This document shows, in pieces, positions 40,612 through 47,164 of a stretch of 64,000 nucleotides of DNA. Position 1 is the first letter of the stretch, and each line of letters starts with the position of its first letter. Source of the stretch: a virus; the IMG/VR virus record IMGVR_UViG_3300036766_000194, positions 1 through 64,000 of that record; one strand, 5' to 3'. The position numbers and the translations under genes are program-made. The notes beneath the pieces were generated by a model. It worked only from the letters and a program-made list of their open reading frames with translations, was not told the DNA's origin and made no database searches.

Positions 40612-41060
40612 GGTTAGGGGAAGTTCAAGCTCAACTTGGACTTCCCGTATTAAATTGCAGGGATAGGTATGGGGCGACAAAAGGGCAGCAAAACCATGCT
40701 GACTATAAATCGCCTGCCTTTTCGAGACGCCATAGCGCCTCGAAGGGAACCCAGCCTTTGATGGTTGGTCCTGCATGCGCACTTGAGCCGCTCTCCGGGA
40801 AGGCTCATGACGAAGAGAACTTCTTTCTTGAAGTTCTCTTCGACCCCGGTAAATTTTAAGGTGGCAGATCCGTCAAGATGTGAACGGCGACCGTTCCGGA
40901 TACTAATACCCAAAGGTCGAAAATCATGGGAGCCACCATGAAAATTGAACGTGCTGTGGTGTAATGGAGCACGCACGGTAGAATCCGTAATCCATCAGGG
41001 CTAAGAGGTCCCAGACGAGTCTGGGTAGCGCGTTCAATACTTTTAAATAAAGAAATAGGA
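40612..41060 (+). ncRNA. Unassigned highly structured RNA candidate B
   Basis: About 450 bases without a credible gene. Strong stems: GGGGAAGTTCAAG/CTTGGACTTCCC near 40617-40645; AAAAGGGCAG/CTGCCTTTT around 40679-40722; GCAGG (about 40657) with CCTGC (about 40771); the perfect GAAGAGAACTTC/GAAGTTCTCTTC at about 40814-40843; GGTGGC/GCCACC around 40860-40938; CCCAGAC/GTCTGGG near 41011-41026. Outer pieces TTGAAC near 40948 and GTTCAA near 41032 also pair. No known family recognised. Confidence 0.5.
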
Positions 41061-41067
41061 GACGACA

Positions 41068-41481
41068 GTGGCAAAAGCACAAAAATCGGCATTACCGAAG
41101 GGTGACAAGCCCGAGATTTCCAGAGAAGAGATGCTGCGTGTCGTCATTATGAACACGAAGCAGGGACTCTTTACCGGAAATGTTGACTATGTCAACGTTC
41201 TGGTGGAATCGTATGAAATGGAGAAGGATGCCGTCGCTACTCTTGCCCCGGCTTGTTCTGGACTGTTGAAGCGTGCCGAGACGGCGGAAGCAGAGGTTGC
41301 TTCTTTGAGGGAGGAAGTTCTCAACCTCCGTATGGAGGTCATGGGACTTCGGGCAGGTCTGAACAGCGGAATTGAAGCAGTCATGGAAAGGGTCGCTGCT
41401 CAAGAAGAGTCTCAGGACGGTATTGCAACTCCGGCTGGAGTAAGCGCATCGTTGAATGAGTGCGAAGCAACGGGATCTTGA
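41068..41481 (+). CDS. Unknown protein with coiled coil
   Basis: 137 aa, GTG start after AGGAGACGAC. A clear heptad stretch in the middle (AETAEAEVASLREEVLNLRM) suggests a dimeric coiled coil; the end is Ser/Glu-rich. It stands alone between structured RNAs and rnpB, so an RNA-binding role could be tested, but nothing in the sequence says so. Confidence 0.6.
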   Translation: MAKAQKSALPKGDKPEISREEMLRVVIMNTKQGLFTGNVDYVNVLVESYEMEKDAVATLAPACSGLLKRAETAEAEVASLREEVLNLRMEVMGLRAGLNSGIEAVMERVAAQEESQDGIATPAGVSASLNECEATGS

Positions 41482-41513
41482 AAAGATTTGACTGAAAGTT
41501 ATTCAGTCTAAAT

Positions 41514-41895
41514 GATTTGTGATGGACTGGACTGTCGCTGGCGACTGCTAGAATGAGTTGCGGGAGGAAGTTCGGGGCAGCATCAGAGCAACGTGCCAGG
41601 TAATAACTGGGCATCGGAGAAATCCGATGACGGAAAGTGGAACAGAAAATAACCGCCACGGCGCAAGCCGGGGTAAGGGTGCAAAGGTAGGGTAAGAGCC
41701 TACCAGCACGGCGGTAACGTCGTGGCTGCTAAACCCCACGTGCTGCAATGCCAAATAAGGATGGGATGATCTGCTCGATCGTTTTTCTCATCCGGGTAGG
41801 CAGCTTGAGATCATAGGTGACTATGATCCTAGACGAATGACAGTCACTCAGCATGGGCTGATGACAGAACCCCGGCTATAGGTTCATCACAAATG
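41514..41895 (+). ncRNA. rnpB: RNase P RNA (M1-like, bacterial type A)
   Basis: Long stretches match M1 RNA landmarks in order: GGAGGAAGTTCGGGGC (P4 5' side with its bulged U), GTGCCAGGTAA, GTGGAACAGAAAA, ACCGCC, GGGTAAGGGTGCAAAGG, TAAGAGCCTACCAGC, GGTAACG, TAAACCCC, GCAATGCCAAATAAGG, GGGTAGGC..CTTGAG, and ACAGAACCCCGGCTATAG (P4 3' side). P1 is closed by ATTTGTGATG (41515) and CATCACAAAT (41885-41894). It cleaves tRNA 5' leaders as the catalytic RNA of RNase P. The L15 loop has no obvious GGU for binding the CCA end. Length about 380, normal. Found in a phage-like tRNA island, unusual. Confidence 0.93.
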
Positions 41896-42180
41896 AAAAA
41901 TAGTCACAAACGTGAGTCTAAACAATTGGGAATAAATGTCCAAACGGCAACCAATCGTTTGGTTAGAATGCTGCTGTTCAAATTCGCCCTCGAAACAAAG
42001 AGGGAGAATTGGAATAAATTCCCAACGATTTGCTGATTTCTCTAGGGTATTGAAGTAGAAGGCTGTGGTGCGTGGAGGAATTCCACGACGTTACTTACCA
42101 ACTCTCTGTAAACAGAGAAATTTGGGAGTGGCAGTGAATCACTTTTTACTTCAATGTTTTTAGTTTTAGCAGTATTAGTA
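41896..42180 (+). ncRNA. Unassigned structured RNA candidates C
   Basis: Two structured blocks follow rnpB. First (41925-42040): TTGGGAAT paired with ATTCCCAA around CCAAACG/CGTTTGG and CCCTC/GAGGG hairpins. Second (about 42048-42165): outer stem ATTGAAGTA/TACTTCAAT enclosing GTGGAGGAATTCCAC and CTCTCTG/CAGAGAA stems, followed by a T-rich tail. No ORF. Confidence 0.45.
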
Positions 42181-42188
42181 GACTACAG

Positions 42189-42299
42189 CGCGGGGTGGAG
42201 CAGCCAGGTAGCTCGTTTGCCTCACGGAGAGGAATCCTAACGGGTTTCTCTTCGACCATAAGCAAAAGGTCGTCCGTTCAAATCGGACCCCCGCACCCA
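42189..42299 (+). tRNA. tRNA-Met, initiator-like (CAT), with 34-nt hairpin insert in the anticodon loop
   Basis: Acceptor CGCGGGG/CCCCGCA keeps the C1-A72 mismatch of initiators; D-arm GAGC/GCTC; T-arm GTCCG/CGGAC; CCA encoded. The anticodon arm is TTTGC...GCAAA, but the loop CTCATAA is broken by 34 bases. The insert folds into a 13-bp stem with TAAC loop (CGGAGAGGAATCC/GGGTTTCTCTTCG). It is not a group I or bulge-helix-bulge intron. The anticodon stem also lacks the three G-C pairs of initiators. Confidence 0.8.
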
Positions 42300-42473
42300 G
42301 AATTACTAACGGGAGAAGTTTCCCAGTTATCCGTTCCGCTTAAACGGTTTGCAAGGGTGGGCAATCCACCCACGATTTTGTGGTGCTGAGACTCAGATCT
42401 ACACCTAATTGAGCAATCCCGAAAGGGTCGTTTGGAGAGACCGCTCTCCGTCGAGGCTCGAACGGGATAAATC

Positions 42474-42493
42474 GCCGCCGCGAAGGAGAAGCC
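42474..42493. repeat. 20-bp direct repeat, unit 2
   Basis: Exact copy of 33888-33907; its GAAGGAGAAGCC is the ribosome site of the following repeat protein. Confidence 0.85.
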
Positions 42494-42886
42494 ATGATGA
42501 CACATGCCGACTACGAAGCGCAACGCGCACTGCTCTATGACGACTACGAGGCGCAATGCGCACCGCTTTATGCCGACCACAAGGCGCAACTCGCACTGCT
42601 CGATGACGACCACTACGAAGCGAAACACGCACTCGATGACGACTACGAGACGCAACTCGCACTGCTCGATGACGACTACAAGGCGCAACGCGCACTCGAT
42701 GACGACTACGAGACGCAACTCGCACTGCTCGATGACGACTACGAAGCGAAACACGCACTGCTCTATGACGACTACAAGGCGCAACGCGCACCGATCGATG
42801 CCGACTACGAAGCGAAACGCGCACTGCTCGATGACGACTACGAGGCGCAACGATCAGTAATCGAAAATCCGTTCAAAGTTTCATGA
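42494..42886 (+). CDS. Repeat protein of 11-12-residue DDYEAQRALL units
   Basis: 130 aa with about ten imperfect repeats of the type DDYEAQRALLYDD. The charge pattern predicts a long alpha-helix or coiled coil. GGAGAAGCC sits directly before ATG-ATG. The other frames that look open across the same DNA (both strands) are by-products of the repetitive sequence. Similar repeat proteins occur in metagenomic phages but have no known role. Confidence 0.6.
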   Translation: MMTHADYEAQRALLYDDYEAQCAPLYADHKAQLALLDDDHYEAKHALDDDYETQLALLDDDYKAQRALDDDYETQLALLDDDYEAKHALLYDDYKAQRAPIDADYEAKRALLDDDYEAQRSVIENPFKVS

Positions 42887-42924
42887 GTTTTGCTCCAAGC
42901 AGGGCGCACACGAGCCGATATTTG

Positions 42925-43002
42925 TGCGGGGATAGAGCAAAGGTAGCTCGGGAGTCTCATAAACTCCACGATGGCAGGTTTCGATACCGCCCCCCGCTAC
43001 CA
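42925..43002 (+). tRNA. tRNA-Met-like (CAT)
   Basis: Anticodon stem GGAGT/ACTCC with loop CTCATAA (CAT), D-stem GAGC/GCTC, acceptor GCGGGG/CCCCGC, CCA encoded. The T-stem has an extra A (GGCAGG against CCGCC) and position 1 pairs poorly, so it may be weak or non-functional. Confidence 0.75.
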
Positions 43003-43338
43003 ATTTGTAGCGTAGCATGTGATGGGCAGGAACTTCACACCTGACTCTTTTTATGTGGGACGCTACAAAACAGTTTGTAACGTGGTCCTTGTTGGTGTCC
43101 GTCGGAAAGCTGCCTGGCTTAACGGCCTTGCCTAAGATTTACTAGTAATCCCCGACGAGTAGACGATAAGGAAAGAGCGGCGGCTATGAGACCGTGCAGC
43201 GAATCTGGGGAAGCACAGGGCCAGGGAAATAAATGCTGGCATACCACGTTACTTTAAGTTTGGTTCGAGTCGAGATTTCCGGCGCATTGGTTGGTGCGCA
43301 GTTAACCGGATGGGGAACACTGCAGCCCCCGCTCACCA
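43003..43338 (+). ncRNA. Unassigned structured RNA candidates D
   Basis: Block 1 (43005-43072): TTTGTAGCGT/ACGCTACAAA closes an 68-base element. Block 2 (43079-43254): GTAACGTGGT/ACCACGTTAC perfectly closes a 175-base element containing GATTTACTAGTAATC and a purine-rich AGGAAAGAGCGGCGGC. Block 3 (43260-43338): GGCGCATTGGTTGGTGCGC resembles a D-arm and the end reads CCCCCGCTCACCA, tRNA-like but not foldable as a tRNA. No ORF and no known family. Confidence 0.5.
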
Positions 43339-43358
43339 AAGTTTTTTAGGATAAACTA

Positions 43359-43499
43359 ATGTCCACTCGTTTGACCTGCCCACGTTGTAGCGCAATAGCA
43401 AAAGATACCAGTAAAGAGCGGAAGCGTTTTTTGCTCAGACACTCAGTCTCTGGCCCATGTATTACTCCGGGCAGGAAGATTGTTCTTGAGAGTAATTAA
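43359..43499 (+). CDS. Small zinc-finger-like protein (46 aa)
   Basis: 46 aa. MSTRLTCPRCSAIAKDT at the start (CPRC) and a later LRHSVSGPC offer Cys-Cys-His-Cys ligands for one zinc ion. Lys/Arg-rich. Weak ribosome site (TTAGGATAA). It stands inside the RNA island. Confidence 0.5.
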   Translation: MSTRLTCPRCSAIAKDTSKERKRFLLRHSVSGPCITPGRKIVLESN

Positions 43500-43529
43500 G
43501 GTCTTATATGTCGGCTGAGACCGAACAGT

Positions 43530-43786
43530 ATAATAAGTGGTGGAGCTATATCCAACGGGAAACCGTTGAATTTATGGTCCTGCGTAACCGTTCACGCATG
43601 TAGTAGAGAACGGATGGCTGGACTATACCCAGGGAGTTCCCGTACACTCTGAAATGAATGGTACGGGTGGAAGGGTTCCGTTCCCTGGTGATGATTTAGA
43701 GCGGAAGGTGGCGGGTTGCGGCAATAGCCGTGTCTCCAAGAAAGGGAGGAACTTGGTAGGTGTCTAGTTCCTCCCTTTTTCTTTTT
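43530..43786 (+). ncRNA. Unassigned structured RNA candidate E, terminator-ended
   Basis: About 250 bases with hairpins AACGG-GAA-CCGTT, GCGT/ACGC, and GTTCCCGTAC/GTACGGG, ending in a strong intrinsic terminator (43741-43786). No plausible ORF. A transcript with this ending looks like a stand-alone small RNA. Confidence 0.5.
43741..43786 (+). terminator. Strong Rho-independent terminator
   Basis: AAAGGGAGGAACT / AGTTCCTCCCTTT perfect 13-bp stem followed by TTTTTCTTTTT-type tail. Confidence 0.92.
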
Positions 43787-43808
43787 AGGATTTCTCGGTT
43801 GTGGCGGA

Positions 43809-43970
43809 AAAGACGATTAATAAATAAAGACGCACCGGACTTAACACTCCGGGATTCTACGAGCTTACTGGTTTATGAGACCATCCGTACCCCGTGAGGG
43901 ATCGGGCGTAGGATTCAAGTCCAGGGTGGAGAATCGGGAATCCCTGGCAATCGAGAATAATTTTCAACTA
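43809..43970 (+). other. Further structured stretch F
   Basis: CCGGA/TCCGG, GATTCTACG/CGTAGGATTC and CCAGGG/CCCTGG pairings with tRNA-like flavour (a GGATTCAAGTCC segment at about 43911), but no complete cloverleaf. Possibly a decayed tRNA or another small RNA. Confidence 0.35.
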
Positions 43971-44008
43971 TAGACCTTCATACAGTCCAACAAAATTTTG
44001 GAGACTGT

Positions 44009-44296
44009 ATGCATAATAGAGAATGTTGTGGTTGTGAGAATGAAGTTCCTCAGCAGCAATGTAGTTGTAAATGTCATCGTCAATACGATTGTGAATATTG
44101 GGAGACTCTAGCATTTATTTGGATATGTGATGCTCCCGACGAATTCCGTCGTGAAGACGCCTGGCATAGATTTTGTCAAGCCTTCCCTGAATATGGGCAT
44201 GAAACTCATCATGAGTTTTGGAACCGTATTCTCCGCACTAAGTGGTATCATAAACAGGGACATCACCATCATCGAGGACATCAGCACGATTACTAA
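44009..44296 (+). CDS. Cys/His-rich small protein
   Basis: 95 aa. CCGCENE, then CSCKCHRQYDC at the N-terminus and a His tail (YHKQGHHHHRGHQH) at the end; a probable metal-binding protein of unknown use. ATG at 44009 follows GGAGACTGT. It directly precedes the ClpB-like gene. Confidence 0.6.
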   Translation: MHNRECCGCENEVPQQQCSCKCHRQYDCEYWETLAFIWICDAPDEFRREDAWHRFCQAFPEYGHETHHEFWNRILRTKWYHKQGHHHHRGHQHDY

Positions 44297-44348
44297 TTTC
44301 AACCCCATTACATAAGTTCTGCGCGATAAGAACACGGAGGTGGTAGAA

Positions 44349-45410
44349 ATGCCAAGACCCCCTGTTCGCCAGAAGCTCAACCCCGCCGCTCGTTCAGATG
44401 AAACGAGAGAATTTGGGGAGAATTTACGAGCCAAAATAGTTGGACAAGATGAAGGTGTTAAAGCACTTACGGACATCTACCAGGTATTCTGCGCTGGACT
44501 TAACTCACCAAATCGTCCTGTGGGAAATTTCCTATTCCTCGGTCCTACGGGTTCTGGTAAAACACGCATAGTAGAAGCTGCGGCTGAAATACTCTTTGGG
44601 GATCCTCGTGCGGTTATAAAAGTAGACTGCGCGGAATTCCAACACTCTCACGAAATTGCAAAATTAATCGGTTCTCCTCCAGGGTACCTAGGACATAAGG
44701 AGACTCATCCTCTTATCACGCAAGAAGCACTAGCTCAATATCATAAAGATGAGTTAAAATTATCCTTTCTTCTTTTTGATGAAATAGAAAAGGCTAGTGA
44801 CTCCCTGTGGCAATTGTTACTAGGAGTAATGGATAAAGCCACCTTGACTTTAGGAGACAACCGTAGAGTGGATCTTTCTGGTACCATAATATTTCTAACT
44901 TCAAATCTAGGTGGAGGAAGAATCTCTGAACTTATGAATGGTGGCATGGGATTTGTTCAATCGTCTGATACTAACCTGGACAATAAAATAGACTCCGCTG
45001 CTGTAGACGCGGCTAGACGAAATTTTTCTCCTGAGTTTATGAATCGTCTTGATAGAGTGGTCGTATTTCATCCACTAACTCGCATACAACTAGATGATAT
45101 TCTTAGTATTGAATTGGATCATGTACAACAAAGAATATTGGGCACGGCCAAGGGGCAATTCTTGTTACAAGTCACCCGGTCCGCCCGTGATCTTATTTTG
45201 AGAGAAGGTACTGACAGCCGCTTTGGGGCTAGACATTTAAAGAGAGCTATTGAACGTCTCTTAGTTCATTCCATAGCAAACCTCTTGTCCACTGAACAAT
45301 TAAAAGCAGGAGATGTTCTCTGTATAGATTGGGATCGTAAAAGTGATGATTTATTTTTTACACGTGAGGAACATAACGTATTAGTCAATCCAGAACAGCA
45401 TGATTTCTAA
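44349..45410 (+). CDS. Clp-type AAA+ ATPase (single ring)
   Basis: 353 aa from ATG 44349, with CGGAGGTGG before it. Walker A GPTGSGKT (about 72-79), Walker B LLFDEIEKA (about 140), sensor 1 LTSNLGG, Arg finger region FMNRLDRVVVF, and sensor 2 FGARHLKRAIERL match the D2 ring of ClpA/ClpB/ClpX-like unfoldases. Only one AAA+ module is present, without N-domain or middle coiled coil, and no ClpP-binding tripeptide is evident. It could remodel phage or host proteins. Confidence 0.85.
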   Translation: MPRPPVRQKLNPAARSDETREFGENLRAKIVGQDEGVKALTDIYQVFCAGLNSPNRPVGNFLFLGPTGSGKTRIVEAAAEILFGDPRAVIKVDCAEFQHSHEIAKLIGSPPGYLGHKETHPLITQEALAQYHKDELKLSFLLFDEIEKASDSLWQLLLGVMDKATLTLGDNRRVDLSGTIIFLTSNLGGGRISELMNGGMGFVQSSDTNLDNKIDSAAVDAARRNFSPEFMNRLDRVVVFHPLTRIQLDDILSIELDHVQQRILGTAKGQFLLQVTRSARDLILREGTDSRFGARHLKRAIERLLVHSIANLLSTEQLKAGDVLCIDWDRKSDDLFFTREEHNVLVNPEQHDF

Positions 45411-45520
45411 AACAACCCATATCATCCAAGGATGGTGGAGTAGAAAATCGCTAATGTAGGAAATTCTTGGTTATCCTTTCCCCCTTATGTAGGTCAAAAT
45501 GACCAATTTGTGAGGATACC

Positions 45521-46054
45521 ATGAAGAATGAAACTAAGAAGTCTCAAGAAGTAGCAAAAATAAAACTTAACAATGAACAAAAGCACTATGTAGAAGTGCT
45601 TCAACTTGTAGAGGATGATATAAAGAAGAAAACAGCTGCATTAGAACGTGCTGAGGCTCGCATCGCTAAAGCTCGTAAAGAAGTGATAGAGTTAAAAGGT
45701 TCTTTGAATAGCTTGGAACAGATAAAGAAGGGTGCTGAGGCTGTTCTTTCTAGCACCCCCGCCCCCCTACAGTGGGAGAATGTTTTCAAAACTGTGTACG
45801 AACATCACTACCATTATCACTATCCAAACACTCCCGTTTATTACCCCCCCTACATTACTCCCTGGTGGAGTACCATAACTTCGTCAGGGACAGTTAACCT
45901 GAACACGGTTACAACTCTTGTTACTAACACCACACCAACCGTAAATGGTACATTTACCTTGGAAATGCTTCCTACTCTTGTAACAAATTCATCTGTAAAT
46001 CCTAGTGTCTCTTTCAGTACAGGGACTACAATGTATAGTAATGGACCTAAATAA
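45521..46054 (+). CDS. Probable structural protein with N-terminal coiled coil
   Basis: 177 aa. Residues 1-75 form a coiled coil (ALERAEARIAKARKEV); then a His/Tyr patch (YEHHYHYHYPNTPVYYPPY) and a Thr/Asn/Val-rich beta region (VNLNTVTTLVTNTTPTV). The plan resembles a short fibre or spike with a trimeric stem. GAGGATACC precedes the ATG. A bidirectional terminator follows. Confidence 0.6.
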   Translation: MKNETKKSQEVAKIKLNNEQKHYVEVLQLVEDDIKKKTAALERAEARIAKARKEVIELKGSLNSLEQIKKGAEAVLSSTPAPLQWENVFKTVYEHHYHYHYPNTPVYYPPYITPWWSTITSSGTVNLNTVTTLVTNTTPTVNGTFTLEMLPTLVTNSSVNPSVSFSTGTTMYSNGPK

Positions 46055-46166
46055 ATAAGTTCTATCACGGGTGGCTCCCTTAATGGTTAAGGCCGACCTT
46101 GAGCATCCTCCGGGCGTCTCGCTTAAACGTTTGGGATACAGGGGGCGAATGTGGTACAGACAAAAA

Positions 46167-46199
46167 TGGCGGGCGTCTGAAAAACAGACCAACCCGCCA
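46167..46199. terminator. Bidirectional terminator
   Basis: TGGCGGG/CCCGCCA stem with inner TCTG/CAGA, A-run on the left and T-rich tail on the right, so it ends both the rightward fibre-type gene and the leftward sugar operon. Confidence 0.8.
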
Positions 46200-46207
46200 T
46201 TTGCGTT

Positions 46208-47164
46208 TTAAGAGACTTGTTCTTTGATCCATCTGTAGGTCGGGATAAGACCATCAGCAAGTAAGGTCTTGGGTTCCCATCCGAGGACTTGGCGGAGGAG
46301 ACTATTGTCACTGTTGCGCCCACGTACCCCTTGGGGCTTGGTAAGATCGTGCTTCTTCGTCAGGCTCTTTCCCGCGATACCACAAACGAGGTCTACCAGG
46401 CCATCTATTGTAACCAATTCATCAGTTCCCAGGTTGAGAGGTTTTTGGTAGTCGGACGCCATCAAGCGCAGAATACCTTCCACGCAGTCGTTAATGTACA
46501 TGTAAGATCGGGTTGCCTGCCCGTCACCCCATATTTCAATCTCTCCACCGTTTTGTGCTAGAGCCACTTTGCGGCAAATTGCCGCAGGAGACTTTTCCTT
46601 GCCACCTTCATAAGTTCCCAGTGGGCCGTAGACGTTATGAAATCGTACTATGCGGATGTTTAGACCATAGTCCTTAGCGTAGTATTCACACATCTGTTCG
46701 GCAAAGAGTTTCTCCCAGCCGTAGCCGGGTTCCGGGAGTGCCGGATAAGCGTCCTCTTCCTTGAGTGGTGTCACGTTAGCATCGCGCTGTTTGTCTTGGT
46801 TATAGACACAGGCCGAAGAGGTGTAGAGATATTTTCCCACCTTGAAATTCTTGGCTTCTTCCAGCATGTTGACGTTAATCAGAATGTTGTTGCGAGCGAT
46901 ATCGGCCAGGTACTGTGTAATGTAGCCGATTCCACCCATGTCCGCTGCGAGATTATAGACCTCGTCAAAAGTCTCGTCATTGAAAGAGTGAACCGCGTTA
47001 GCCGCATGACGTAGATCATAAATCCAAAAATCATCAGCAACAGTCCGCTCAAACTCGGGATACTTGATGTCAATACCCCGGACAAAGTTTCCCTCAGCCT
47101 TGAGCCGTTTGACAAGATGATGTCCAATGAAACCACCTGCTCCAGTTACAAGAACTTTCTTCAT
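46208..47164 (-). CDS. GDP-mannose 3,5-epimerase-like NAD-dependent epimerase
   Basis: 318 aa from ATG 47164. VTGAGGFIGHHL is the Rossmann NAD motif; YNLAADMGGIGYI and YGWEKLF (the YxxxK catalytic pair) are characteristic of GDP-mannose 3,5-epimerases, as are KSPAAICRKV and WGDGQATRSYMYI. The known reaction converts GDP-mannose to GDP-L-galactose and GDP-L-gulose. A longer start at 47191 would overlap the upstream gene. Four-base overlap with the dehydrogenase; last gene of the operon. Confidence 0.85.
   Translation of the reverse strand: MKKVLVTGAGGFIGHHLVKRLKAEGNFVRGIDIKYPEFERTVADDFWIYDLRHAANAVHSFNDETFDEVYNLAADMGGIGYITQYLADIARNNILINVNMLEEAKNFKVGKYLYTSSACVYNQDKQRDANVTPLKEEDAYPALPEPGYGWEKLFAEQMCEYYAKDYGLNIRIVRFHNVYGPLGTYEGGKEKSPAAICRKVALAQNGGEIEIWGDGQATRSYMYINDCVEGILRLMASDYQKPLNLGTDELVTIDGLVDLVCGIAGKSLTKKHDLTKPQGVRGRNSDNSLLRQVLGWEPKTLLADGLIPTYRWIKEQVS

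Noticed and set aside
40612-41060. Group I intron in the structured stretch B
   Set aside because: Only a P4-like GCAGG/CCTGC pair was found; no R or S elements and no broken exon.
42278-42850. Two long leftward frames and a second rightward frame over the DYEA repeats
   Set aside because: They are generated by the repetitive DNA. Only the frame at 42494 has a ribosome site and starts after the tRNA.
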